From NCBI GenBank assembly GCA_934525325.1, contig CAKSZE010000027.1, positions 1 to 23,075 of the forward strand: a DNA stretch of 23,075 bases, written 5' to 3'. Below are positions 14,105-21,213 of this stretch, in pieces. This stretch comes from an uncultured Faecalibacterium sp. Lineage in GTDB: Bacteria; Bacillota; Clostridia; Oscillospirales; Ruminococcaceae. The notes beneath the pieces were generated by a model, which was not told where the DNA came from, searched no databases, and saw nothing but the letters and a program-made list of their open reading frames with translations. The translations under genes were made by a program, and so were the position numbers. Each line of letters opens with the position of its first letter. Position 1 is the stretch's first letter.

Positions 14105-15388
14105 ATGCTAGTAACCATACGTCCTGCCCCCGGCGGCATCGGGGGCGTGATCGCCGCGCCGCCCAGCAAAAGCATGGCGCACCGCGCCGTGCTGTGCGCC
14201 GCGCTGGCTGTGGGGCGCTCCCACATCACCCATCTGGAATTCAGCAAGGATATCTCCGCCACCCTGTCCGCTGCCGCACAGCTGTGCGCCGCCGTGGACA
14301 CCGGCGCGGACGATGCCCGCGTAGAGGGGCTTGGGCGTTTTCTGCCCCTGACCGCCCCGGTGGACTGCTGCGAAAGCGGCAGCACCCTGCGGTTTTTGAT
14401 CCCCATCGCCAGCCTGACCGGCCAGCCGGTCACCTTTACCGGGCGCGGGCGGCTGATGGAGCGCCCACAATCCGTATACGAAGCGTTATATCACGAGCAG
14501 AATCTACGGTTTGAGCAGTCCTCTGCCGGGCTGACCGTGGAGGGCGCACTGACCCCCGGGGACTACCGGCTGGCGGGCAACGTGTCCAGCCAGTTCATCA
14601 GCGGGCTGCTGTTCGCGCTGCCGCTGCTGCCCGGGGACAGCACCCTGCACCTCATCCCCCCGGTGGAGAGCCGCAGCTATATTGATATGACCCGCGCCGT
14701 GCAGGCCGCCTTTGGGGTGCACAGCCGCTGGCTGGACGACACCACCCTGCTGCTGCCGGGCGGGCAGCAGTACCGCCCCTGCGATTACAACGTGGAGGGC
14801 GATTACAGTCAGGCCGCGTTTCCGGCGGTGCTGGGCGCAGTGTGCGGCGGGGTGACCATCACCGGCCTTGCACCGGACACCTTGCAGGGCGATGCCGCTA
14901 TTCTGGACATCCTGCGCCGGTGCGGCGCGGTGTTCACCCGCGAAGGCGACAGCGTCACCTTTGCAAAAGCGCCCCTGCATGGGGTGGACATCGACCTTGC
15001 GGACTGCCCCGACCTTGGCCCCGTGCTGATGGTGCTGGGCTTGCTGTGCGAGGGCACCACCGTCATCCGCAACGCGGAGCGGCTGCGCCTGAAAGAGAGC
15101 GACCGCATTGCGGCTATGGAAGCCGAGCTGCGCGCCTGCGGCGGCGTGCTGGAAAGCGACGGCGGCACCATCACGGTGCATGGCCGTGCTGAGCGTCTGC
15201 ACGCCCCTGCCGCGCCCCTGCACGGCCACAACGACCACCGGGTGGTCATGAGCCTTGCGGTGCTGGCCGCAGCCGCCGGTCTGCCCCTGACCGTGGACGA
15301 TGCCGAAGCCATCCAGAAGAGCTGGCCCGGCTTCTTTGCAGATGCAGCGCCGCTTGGCGTAGAGGTTCAGGAAGAAACTTCCGATTAA
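14105..15388 (+). CDS. aroA: 5-enolpyruvylshikimate-3-phosphate (EPSP) synthase
   Basis: A 427-residue enzyme of step 6, joining PEP to shikimate-3-phosphate. Family motifs seen: APPSKSMAHRAVLCAALA, ESGSTLRFLIP (the PEP loop, matching E. coli GTAMRP with Ser, Thr, Leu and Phe substitutions), GRGRLMERP, VSSQFISGLLFALPLL, VEGDYSQAAF, NAERLRLKESDRI and GHNDHRVVMSLAVLA. ATG 14105 has AAAAGGAT 9 bases upstream; a TTG seven codons earlier is in frame but would overlap that site. It is the last gene of the tightly packed part of the operon, 64 bases after aroF, with a repeat remnant between. It is followed by the two-copy structured element. Confidence 0.95.
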   Translation: MLVTIRPAPGGIGGVIAAPPSKSMAHRAVLCAALAVGRSHITHLEFSKDISATLSAAAQLCAAVDTGADDARVEGLGRFLPLTAPVDCCESGSTLRFLIPIASLTGQPVTFTGRGRLMERPQSVYEALYHEQNLRFEQSSAGLTVEGALTPGDYRLAGNVSSQFISGLLFALPLLPGDSTLHLIPPVESRSYIDMTRAVQAAFGVHSRWLDDTTLLLPGGQQYRPCDYNVEGDYSQAAFPAVLGAVCGGVTITGLAPDTLQGDAAILDILRRCGAVFTREGDSVTFAKAPLHGVDIDLADCPDLGPVLMVLGLLCEGTTVIRNAERLRLKESDRIAAMEAELRACGGVLESDGGTITVHGRAERLHAPAAPLHGHNDHRVVMSLAVLAAAAGLPLTVDDAEAIQKSWPGFFADAAPLGVEVQEETSD

Positions 15389-15421
15389 ATCCGCTATTAC
15401 AGCTGCCGCTTCCCGCTGCGG

Positions 15422-15536
15422 CCCCTCTTGTGAAAATGCTTTTGTCGCGGCCCGCAGGCCGCGACAAAAGCGAAATAATATAAATCATTTTCCGCTGAAT
15501 ATGGCCAGAGCATCGCGGAGGCCATTCAAAATCGTC
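15422..15536 (+). repeat. Two-copy structured intergenic element, copy A
   Basis: In order: CCCCTCTTGTGAAAATG; a perfect 15-bp hairpin (15438-15471, GCTTTTGTCGCGGCC with loop CGCA); GAAATAATATAAATCATTTT; CCGCTGAATATGGCC; and GCGGAGGCCATTC. Copy B at 22810-22926 has the same blocks in the same order, but with an unrelated hairpin stem that keeps the CGCA loop closed by C-G. Within the conserved part, CCGC can pair with GCGG and ATGGCC with GGCCAT in an interleaved way, the arrangement of an H-type pseudoknot. The element occupies most of the gap between aroA and tyrA. It has no T-run after the hairpin on the plus strand, so it is not a classical terminator. Confidence 0.7.
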
Positions 15537-15613
15537 CACCCAAAAAGCCGCCGCACAAAGCCCTGCGCAGCAGCTTTAAACAAAATCACGATTTCCATGC
15601 GTGGAGGTAGAAG

Positions 15614-16477
15614 ATGCTTGATAAAACAAAACGTTATCTCGTAGTGGGTCTGGGTCTGCTGGGCGGCAAGTACGCGCTGGAGCTGACCCGCGCCGGCTTC
15701 CATGTGGACGGCATCAACCGCAGCAAGGGTCACTTGCAATACGCGCTGGAGCACGGCTATATCGCCGGCGGCAAGACCCATGATTTTGAGGACCTTGTCC
15801 GGCAGGCCGACCATATCATCTTTGGCCTGTACCCCACCGCGCTGCTGGACTGGTTTGGTACCTACGGTCCTCTGCTCAAGCCCGGGTGCATCTTTACGGA
15901 TGTTTCCGGCGTCAAGACCGGCCTTGTGGAGCCGGTGCAGGCGCTGTGCCCGGCGGGGGTGGAGTTCATTGCCAGCCACCCCATGGCAGGCCGCGAGACC
16001 TCCAGCGTGGAGCACGCCGCCGAGGTGAATTTTGCCCCGGCAAACTTCATCATCACCCCCACCGAAAAGAACACCCCGGCGGGCATCCAGTGGGCAAAGG
16101 AGCTGGCGGAGGTGCTGGGCTTCAAGCACATCTGCACCCTGACGGTGCAGGAGCACGACCGGATGATCGGCTATGTCAGCCAGCTGTGCCACGCCATTGC
16201 CGTAAGCCTGATGTGCGCCAACGACAACTCTTCGCTGTGCGAGTACACCGGCGACTCCTTCCGCGATCTGACCCGCATTGCACGCATCAACGATAAAATG
16301 TGGGCAGAGCTGTTTTTGTGGAACAAGCAGAACCTGATCAGCGAGATCGACCAGTTCGATTCTGCTTTACAGGAGATGCGCGCCGCCCTTGTGGCGGACG
16401 ACCGGGACAAGCTGGAACAGATGTTCCGCCTTTCCACCCAGCGCCGCGCCGCCTTTGACAAAAAGCTGCCGGAATAA
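15614..16477 (+). CDS. tyrA: Prephenate dehydrogenase
   Basis: A 287-residue enzyme oxidising and decarboxylating prephenate to 4-hydroxyphenylpyruvate, the branch to tyrosine. The Rossmann motif VGLGLLGG is at 11-18; after the second strand the chain reads GINRSKGH, with Asn-Arg where NAD enzymes usually have an acidic residue, which suggests NADP+ preference (inference). DVSGVKTGL, SHPMAGRE (His122), HDRMIGYVSQLCHAIA (His181, His193) and SFRDLTRIA are family motifs. There is no ACT or chorismate mutase domain. ATG 15614 has GGAGG 7 bases upstream. It is 225 bases after aroA, across the structured element, so it may be read through from the operon or have its own weak promoter. Confidence 0.93.
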   Translation: MLDKTKRYLVVGLGLLGGKYALELTRAGFHVDGINRSKGHLQYALEHGYIAGGKTHDFEDLVRQADHIIFGLYPTALLDWFGTYGPLLKPGCIFTDVSGVKTGLVEPVQALCPAGVEFIASHPMAGRETSSVEHAAEVNFAPANFIITPTEKNTPAGIQWAKELAEVLGFKHICTLTVQEHDRMIGYVSQLCHAIAVSLMCANDNSSLCEYTGDSFRDLTRIARINDKMWAELFLWNKQNLISEIDQFDSALQEMRAALVADDRDKLEQMFRLSTQRRAAFDKKLPE

Positions 16478-16499
16478 ACCGTGACGGAGGTATTGCCCC

Positions 16500-17456
16500 A
16501 TGCCCAAGCAGGAAGGACAGAAATCCAAGCTGGTAACGCTGCTGCGCATCCTTGAGCAGCGCACCGACGAGAACCACCGCCTGAACGTGCCCCAGCTGGT
16601 GCAGCTGCTGGAAAATCAGGGCATTCTGGCCGAGCGCAAGAGCATTTACAGCGATATCGACACCCTGCGCAGTCTGGGTTATGACATCCAGCTGCAGCGC
16701 GGGCGCGGCGGCGGGTACTGGATGGCAAGCCGTGCGTTCGAGCTTTCGGAGCTGAAGCTGCTGGTGGATGCGGTACAGTCCAGCAGCGTCATCTCGGCGC
16801 GCACCAGCAAGCGCATCATCCACAAGCTGGAGGCCCTCTGCTCCGACTACGAGGGCACCCAGCTGCAGCGTCAGGTGTATGTGGACGGACGCCCCAAGAC
16901 CGACAGTCAGACCCTTTTGTACAGCATCGATGCCCTGCACACCGCTATCAACCGGGGGTGTCTGGTGCAGTTCCGCTACAAGGGCAGCAGCGCCGTGCGC
17001 ACTGTAAGCCCGTGGCAGCTGGCATGGGAAAACGGCTGCTATTACCTGATCGCCTATCAGGACGAAAAAGCACCCCCGGTGCGCCACTACCGGGTAGACC
17101 GGATGGCCGGGGTGCTGGTGCTGGACGAGCCGCGCCGGGGCAAGGAGTTCTTCCGCACCTTCGACCTGCCCGCCTACCTGCGCAAGCACTTCAATATGTT
17201 CGGCGGCACCGAGTACCGGGTCACCCTGCGGTGCGCTGCCGACCTTGAGCCGGTCATGCGGGAGCGCTTTGGCCGCGAGCCAGTGTTCTGCCCGGAGGAC
17301 GCAGAGCACTTCCACTTTGACGTGCCCATCTGCGTCAGCCAGCAGTTTTTCGGCTGGGTGTGCGGCTTTGGCGGCAAGGTAGAGGTCACCGCCCCCGCCG
17401 CCGTCCGCGCCCAGCTGCACGAGATGGTGCAGGGGCTGGCGGAGCAGCATAGGTAA
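16500..17456 (+). CDS. WYL-domain transcriptional regulator (YafY-like)
   Basis: A 318-residue DNA-binding protein. Residues ~8-65 form a winged helix (KLVTLLRILEQRTDENHRLN, then ERKSIYSDIDTLRSLGYDIQ and the wing QRGRGGGYW). A central helical part leads to a WYL domain from about 150: FRYKGSSAVRTVSPWQLAWE, GCYYLIAYQ, HYRVDRM; these are the conserved ligand-sensing positions of the family. A C-terminal WCX-like extension (RVTLRCAADLEPVMRERFG) follows. WYL regulators respond to small ligands or nucleic acids; target and ligand are unknown here. It begins 22 bases after tyrA with GGAGG upstream, so it is probably co-transcribed with tyrA, but control of the aro genes is unproven. Confidence 0.85.
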   Translation: MPKQEGQKSKLVTLLRILEQRTDENHRLNVPQLVQLLENQGILAERKSIYSDIDTLRSLGYDIQLQRGRGGGYWMASRAFELSELKLLVDAVQSSSVISARTSKRIIHKLEALCSDYEGTQLQRQVYVDGRPKTDSQTLLYSIDALHTAINRGCLVQFRYKGSSAVRTVSPWQLAWENGCYYLIAYQDEKAPPVRHYRVDRMAGVLVLDEPRRGKEFFRTFDLPAYLRKHFNMFGGTEYRVTLRCAADLEPVMRERFGREPVFCPEDAEHFHFDVPICVSQQFFGWVCGFGGKVEVTAPAAVRAQLHEMVQGLAEQHR

Positions 17457-17498
17457 AACGAGGGGTCTGAAGCCTGTGGGCTTCAGACCCCTCGTTTT
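17455..17498. terminator. Bidirectional intrinsic terminator
   Basis: A perfect 20-bp stem AAAACGAGGGGTCTGAAGCC / GGCTTCAGACCCCTCGTTTT with loop TGTG lies between the convergent WYL gene and AAA+ gene. It has A-runs on the left and T-runs on the right, so it works in both directions. The WYL stop codon is part of the left arm; the AAA+ stop is 12 bases beyond the right arm. Confidence 0.9.
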
Positions 17499-17510
17499 AC
17501 TTATACGCGC

Positions 17511-19562
17511 TTACTCTTCAAATTCCAGATCGCTGGGCTGGATGAGGTCAAGGGGTGCGGCGGGCTCGGCGATGAGGCGGCGGCTCTGGTTGAAGATGGC
17601 CTTTTCCAGCGTGTTGCGCGCCAGACGACCGTTGCCGGCGGTGCGGCTGTCCAGCGCCTGACGGCGCTTGTAGTAGCCCAGCAGCGGGAAGGTGCAGCTC
17701 TCGGCAAGGCGGTAGCCCTTGCCCTTTGCCAGCACGGTGGTGATGTCCAGCAGCTCGTCTGCGGTGTAGTCCGGGAACTCGATTTTATTGGGGAAGCGGC
17801 TGGCAAGGCCGCTGTTGGCAGTGAGGAACACCTCCATCTCCTTGGTGTAGCCCGCAAGGATGACCACCAGCTCGTCCCGGTGATCCTCCATGCCCTTTAC
17901 AAGGGTGTCGATGGCTTCCAGCCCGAAGCTGTCCTGCTGACCACGGTACAGGCTGTACGCCTCGTCAATAAACAGCACACCGCCCAGTGCGCTCTCGATA
18001 ACGCTGTTGGTCAGCGGGGCGGTGTGGCCGGTGTAGCGCCCCACAAGGTCGGCGCGGGTCACCTCCACCAGCTGCCCGCCCCCCAGCGCGCCGATGGCCT
18101 TGAGGTACTTTGCCACCAGCCGGGCAATGGTGGTCTTGCCGGTGCCGGGGTTGCCGGTAAAGATCATGTGCATGGACAGGCTTGCGGTCTTGAAGCCCGC
18201 CGCTGCGCGGCGCTGCTGCACCTGTAAATTGTCTGCCAGACCGAACACATACTCCTTGACCGGGGCAAGCCCCACCAGCGCATCCAGCTCGGCGCGGATC
18301 TGCTCCACCGCGCCGGTGTAGGCCGCCGGAAGCAGGCTGAACAGGTCTGCCGGGGCGGCACCGTTCAGCGCAAATTGCAGCCCCTCGGGCGCGGCGGTCA
18401 GCGCCACCGTGCCGGACAGCTTTGCATCGGTCTGTAAGCAGTACTCGCTCAGAGCCCGGAAAATCCGCTCGCAGCAGTCTGCCAGCCCCTCTGCGCCCTT
18501 TTCCCTGGAGCACTGCGCCGCCACATAATCCCGCACATCCGCCCCGGCGGCGAGGGTCAGACCCAGACGGCTGTTCACCCGCTGCGCCAGCGCGTTCAGC
18601 TGTTGCGCCGCCAGTGCCGCCAGCGCTTCCGGGGTGAAGGGGGCGGTCTGGCACACATCCCCTACCGCCGCCACAAAGGACGCGCCGAACTTATCTGCCA
18701 GCGCCTCCCGTCCCTTGCGGGAGAAGAAGATCAGGTACTTGCCGCAGGGGTCAATGCGGCTCACTGCGCCGGGGGCAAGCGCCGTGCCGGCTTCCACCAG
18801 AATGCCCTCCTTGTTCACCAGATATCGGCTGGACAAAGGCGCACTGCCCTTGACCGCGAGGTCAGAGAGGATGCGCAGAAAGCCGGGGTGGCAGTTCTCG
18901 TAGTGCTCGAACACCACGATCTCGCCCGGGGCGTGCAGCGCGGCGTACAGGTCCTGCAAAAACAGCTTTTCCGCGCCGGGGTCGGGGTAGAGCGCAAGGT
19001 CCATCACCGCCATCCGGTCGCTCTGCAAAAGCCCCCGCGCCGCCATAATGCGGGCGGTCTCCGCCAGCGCAAAGTGCCGTCCCGTGCCCGGTGCGCCCCA
19101 CAGCAGGATCACATTGCGGGCGGCTGCGCCCTCGATGCCCAGCACAAAGGGGCGGCGCATGGCCCGCACCACGCTGTCCACAAAGGCGTCCTGCCCGAGG
19201 ACGGTCTTTTTCACCTCGGCGGCAAGGCCTTCAAAGCTGCCCAGCTGCTCCGGTTTTGTGTCTGCCGTGCCTTTGGCAAGCAGACCGTCCGCTTCCATGT
19301 CCCGCAGCATTTGGCGGCTGTCCTCCAGCGCCGTCTGCACACCGGCATCCTGCGCTTTCAGCCGGGCGTTCTGCTGCTTGAGCAATTCGTCCAGCTGCTT
19401 TTGCTGTTCCAGCAGCGCCGCGTTCAGGTCCGGCAGACCGCTGCCCGCCGGTTTTTCGGGCTGCGGCTTTTCCGGCTGCGGCTGTGCGCCGCCGAACTTC
19501 AGTTTGCCGCCCGCGCCGAACACGCCGTTCATCAAGCTTTCCCAATCATCGGTATATGCCAT
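17511..19562 (-). CDS. Double AAA+ ATPase: degenerate ClpB-like module plus CbbX/SpoVK-like module
   Basis: A 683-residue protein. Residues 1-40 are a Gly/Pro/Gln-rich leader, and 45-95 a probable coiled coil (LLEQQKQLDELLKQQNARLK). Residues ~118-375 follow the ClpA/ClpB second-ATPase layout (VLGQDAFVDSVVRAMRRP), but Walker A reads GAPGTGRH (156-163) with Arg for Lys, and Walker B reads VVFEHYENCHP (216-226) where FDEIEKAHP is expected. Residues ~425-683 are a CbbX/SpoVK-type AAA+ module with intact GNPGTGKTT (470-478), pore-loop region RADLVGRYTGHTAP, FIDEAYSL (531-538), and an SRF arginine-finger region. So one ATPase unit looks dead and one live. ATG 19562 has GGAGGG 7 bases upstream and a good promoter 32-60 bases upstream. 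Substrate and partner are unknown. Confidence 0.85.
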   Translation of the reverse strand: MAYTDDWESLMNGVFGAGGKLKFGGAQPQPEKPQPEKPAGSGLPDLNAALLEQQKQLDELLKQQNARLKAQDAGVQTALEDSRQMLRDMEADGLLAKGTADTKPEQLGSFEGLAAEVKKTVLGQDAFVDSVVRAMRRPFVLGIEGAAARNVILLWGAPGTGRHFALAETARIMAARGLLQSDRMAVMDLALYPDPGAEKLFLQDLYAALHAPGEIVVFEHYENCHPGFLRILSDLAVKGSAPLSSRYLVNKEGILVEAGTALAPGAVSRIDPCGKYLIFFSRKGREALADKFGASFVAAVGDVCQTAPFTPEALAALAAQQLNALAQRVNSRLGLTLAAGADVRDYVAAQCSREKGAEGLADCCERIFRALSEYCLQTDAKLSGTVALTAAPEGLQFALNGAAPADLFSLLPAAYTGAVEQIRAELDALVGLAPVKEYVFGLADNLQVQQRRAAAGFKTASLSMHMIFTGNPGTGKTTIARLVAKYLKAIGALGGGQLVEVTRADLVGRYTGHTAPLTNSVIESALGGVLFIDEAYSLYRGQQDSFGLEAIDTLVKGMEDHRDELVVILAGYTKEMEVFLTANSGLASRFPNKIEFPDYTADELLDITTVLAKGKGYRLAESCTFPLLGYYKRRQALDSRTAGNGRLARNTLEKAIFNQSRRLIAEPAAPLDLIQPSDLEFEE

Positions 19563-19593
19563 GGTGCTGCCCTCCATCGGTGTTTTTTCTTCC

Positions 19594-19622
19594 AGTATAG
19601 TGAACTGCGCGGCATTTTGCAA
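19594..19622 (-). promoter_or_regulatory. Promoter of the AAA+ gene
   Basis: On the minus strand TTGCAA (19622-19617), 17 bases, TATACT (19599-19594). It starts just past the upstream operon's terminator, so the AAA+ gene is a separate transcription unit. The leader would be about 25 bases long. Confidence 0.7.
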
Positions 19623-19626
19623 GCAC

Positions 19627-19654
19627 AAAAAAAGCTCCCCCTTTCGGGGGAGCC
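19627..19654 (-). terminator. Intrinsic terminator of the GTPase operon
   Basis: On the minus strand GCTCCCCC, loop GAAA, GGGGGAGC, then seven T: a textbook rho-independent terminator 23 bases after the stop codon of the Ala/Glu-rich gene. The stem resembles the hairpin at the end of the half repeat at 107-160, so it may be derived from that repeat family. Confidence 0.9.
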
Positions 19655-19676
19655 AGATGGGGTCTATGCTGTTTTC

Positions 19677-20141
19677 TCAGCCCTTGCAGCCCTGCTCTTC
19701 CCAGTCGCCGAAATCGTTGGCATCGGCGATCTTGGTGGCATCGAACTTGCCGCTCTCGTCTTTGGGGGCAACGGCGGGACCGGCCTCCACGGGGTTGGCG
19801 TTCGGGGCTTCGGGGTCGTACACCGGGCGCTCTTCGGCGGTCTCCGGCTGGGTCTGGGGTGCGTCCTCGGCAGGGGCTTCCGGTGCGGCTTCCTCAGTAG
19901 CAGTGTCGGCAGCTTCTGCGGCGGCATCAGCGGCCTTTGCCTCTTCCTTGGCTTCGGCTTCCGCGTAGGCTTCGGCGGTCTTTTCGGCCTCCTCGGCGTC
20001 CTTTTCGGCTTCCTCCGGGAACTCGACCGCCTCCACATGGAGCGGGTCTTTCTGGTTCAGGATCTTGTCCAGCACCACGATGGCAGCGCCGGTGACGGCC
20101 ACGGCAGCAGCCGTGCCAAGAATACGGAACAGAGTTTTCAT
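19677..20141 (-). CDS. Membrane-anchored Ala/Glu-rich low-complexity protein
   Basis: A 154-residue protein of unknown function. A hydrophobic helix at about 5-25 (LFRILGTAAAVAVTGAAIVV) is followed by a long stretch (about 40-100) made almost only of Ala, Glu, Asp, Lys and Thr, likely a charged helix or extended linker, then Pro/Asn/Glu-rich sequence and a short conserved-looking end (ANDFGDWEEQGCKG) with a lone Cys. There is no lipobox, so the N-terminal helix is probably an uncleaved anchor. AAGGAGG lies 6-7 bases before the ATG. It starts 28 bases after the GTPase-DUF1980 gene and is last in that operon, so a link to the metal-handling genes is plausible but rests only on position. Confidence 0.7.
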   Translation of the reverse strand: MKTLFRILGTAAAVAVTGAAIVVLDKILNQKDPLHVEAVEFPEEAEKDAEEAEKTAEAYAEAEAKEEAKAADAAAEAADTATEEAAPEAPAEDAPQTQPETAEERPVYDPEAPNANPVEAGPAVAPKDESGKFDATKIADANDFGDWEEQGCKG

Positions 20142-20169
20142 ACCAGAACCTCCTTGTTATAAAGAAACG

Positions 20170-21132
20170 TTAAGAGAACGTTACGACCTCTTCCAGGGGC
20201 TTTTCGGCAGGCTCTACCGACACGGCGGTCAGCACCGGGCCTTTGCCCCGGTAGATGTTGTGGAATTTGTACCCCACCTTTGCGGTCACCCGCACCCATG
20301 CGCGCTGCTCCAGCGCCTTGTAGCCATCGTAGCTGCAGGGGAAGCCCACGAACTGGATGTCCTGCACGCAGCAGGTCATGGCAAAGCGGCCGGGCACAAA
20401 GCTGTTTTTACCGGCGCGGTTGGTCTGGCAGACCTGTGCCAGAAAACGCACCGTCTTGCCGGTGTACTTCTGGGGCTCGTCCTGACAGTCCATGTACCAG
20501 ATGCCGAAATCGTCATCCGGGATGTCGATGGGGTCGGCGTTGATGTCAAAGGGCAGCGGGTCGGGGATATCGTCGTAGGCTACGCTGCCGTCCTTGAACT
20601 CGTAGGCGATATCGCACTTGCGGGAGGCCTGCCGCACCAGCTTGTGCAGCTCCTGCCGGGCGTCATCGTTGTTCACGGCTTCGGCGCGGTTGAACACGAT
20701 CAGCTCGCTGCGGGCGATCTTGTCCAGCATCAGGCTGCGCATGGAGTTGTCGCGGGCGTAGGTCAGGGCGGTGGTGCCGTCGGCGGTGGCGATGCACTGG
20801 TACACCAGCCAGTTCTCAGGCAGGGCATCGGCCAGGTCCTGCAGCAGCCACATACCGTTATACTCGATGACCACGCGGCCTGCGTCCGCTTCCTTGCCCA
20901 GCTTTGCAAGGTTCTGGGGGTTCAGCTCGGACTTATCCTCCAGCACCTTCACGGTCACGCCGGGGAAGGCGAACTTCTTCTCGTTATACTCCTCTTCGCC
21001 CTCCTCGCAGATCAGCAGCAGGGTCTTGTCGCCGGAGTCGAAATTGGGGTCTTCAAAGGTCTCCTGAATAAACTTGGTCTTGCCGCTTTCCAGAAAGCCC
21101 ACAAACAGGTAGACCGGGATCTCTTTTGCCAT
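20170..21132 (-). CDS. COG0523-like GTPase fused to a DUF1980 (YcgQ-type) domain
   Basis: A 320-residue protein with two parts. Residues 1-~185 resemble the CobW/COG0523 G3E GTPases: P-loop GFLESGKT (12-19), a strand ending VIEYNG where the family has an EPxG-type motif, and VFNRAE (146-151) in the place of the guanine-recognition NKxD. The CxCC metal motif of the family is absent from the expected place. Residues ~210-312 look like the C-terminal domain of YcgQ/TIGR03943 proteins (DUF1980): YTGKTVRFLAQVC, FVPGRFAMTCCVQDIQFVGF (246-264) with the Cys pair, then RAWVRVTAKV. YcgQ-type proteins normally work with a YcgR-type permease that is not in the window. ATG 21132 has AGGAG 12 bases upstream. 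It follows the His-rich GTPase gene by 80 bases. A metal role is inference from both families. Confidence 0.75.
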   Translation of the reverse strand: MAKEIPVYLFVGFLESGKTKFIQETFEDPNFDSGDKTLLLICEEGEEEYNEKKFAFPGVTVKVLEDKSELNPQNLAKLGKEADAGRVVIEYNGMWLLQDLADALPENWLVYQCIATADGTTALTYARDNSMRSLMLDKIARSELIVFNRAEAVNNDDARQELHKLVRQASRKCDIAYEFKDGSVAYDDIPDPLPFDINADPIDIPDDDFGIWYMDCQDEPQKYTGKTVRFLAQVCQTNRAGKNSFVPGRFAMTCCVQDIQFVGFPCSYDGYKALEQRAWVRVTAKVGYKFHNIYRGKGPVLTAVSVEPAEKPLEEVVTFS

Positions 21133-21162
21133 AATAAATGGTTGCTCCTTTTATCAATGATA

Positions 21163-21213
21163 GGCGCCCCCTTGGGGGAGCTGGCAATGCCGTCAGGCGT
21201 TGACTGAAGGGGT
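21163..21213 (-). repeat. Half copy of the MITE-like repeat abutting a stop codon
   Basis: Read on the minus strand: ACCCCTTCAGTC, hairpin (AACGCC, loop TGAC, GGCATT), GCCAGCTCCCCCAAGGGGGC and GCC. Its first base is the first position after, or shared with, the stop codon of the His-rich GTPase gene. It is a left end only, in the gap between the two GTPase genes. Confidence 0.7.

Noticed and set aside
15438..15471. Ordinary intrinsic terminator after aroA
   Set aside because: No T-run follows on the plus strand; the arms read GCTTTT..AAAAGC, the reverse of the usual A-then-T arrangement. The hairpin belongs to a two-copy element.
18603..20162. A 519-codon open frame on the plus strand across the AAA+ and Ala/Glu-rich genes
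   Set aside because: It is the antisense shadow of two minus-strand genes that have recognisable domains, ribosome binding sites, a promoter and a terminator. Its composition is unlike a protein and it reads through a terminator and a promoter.
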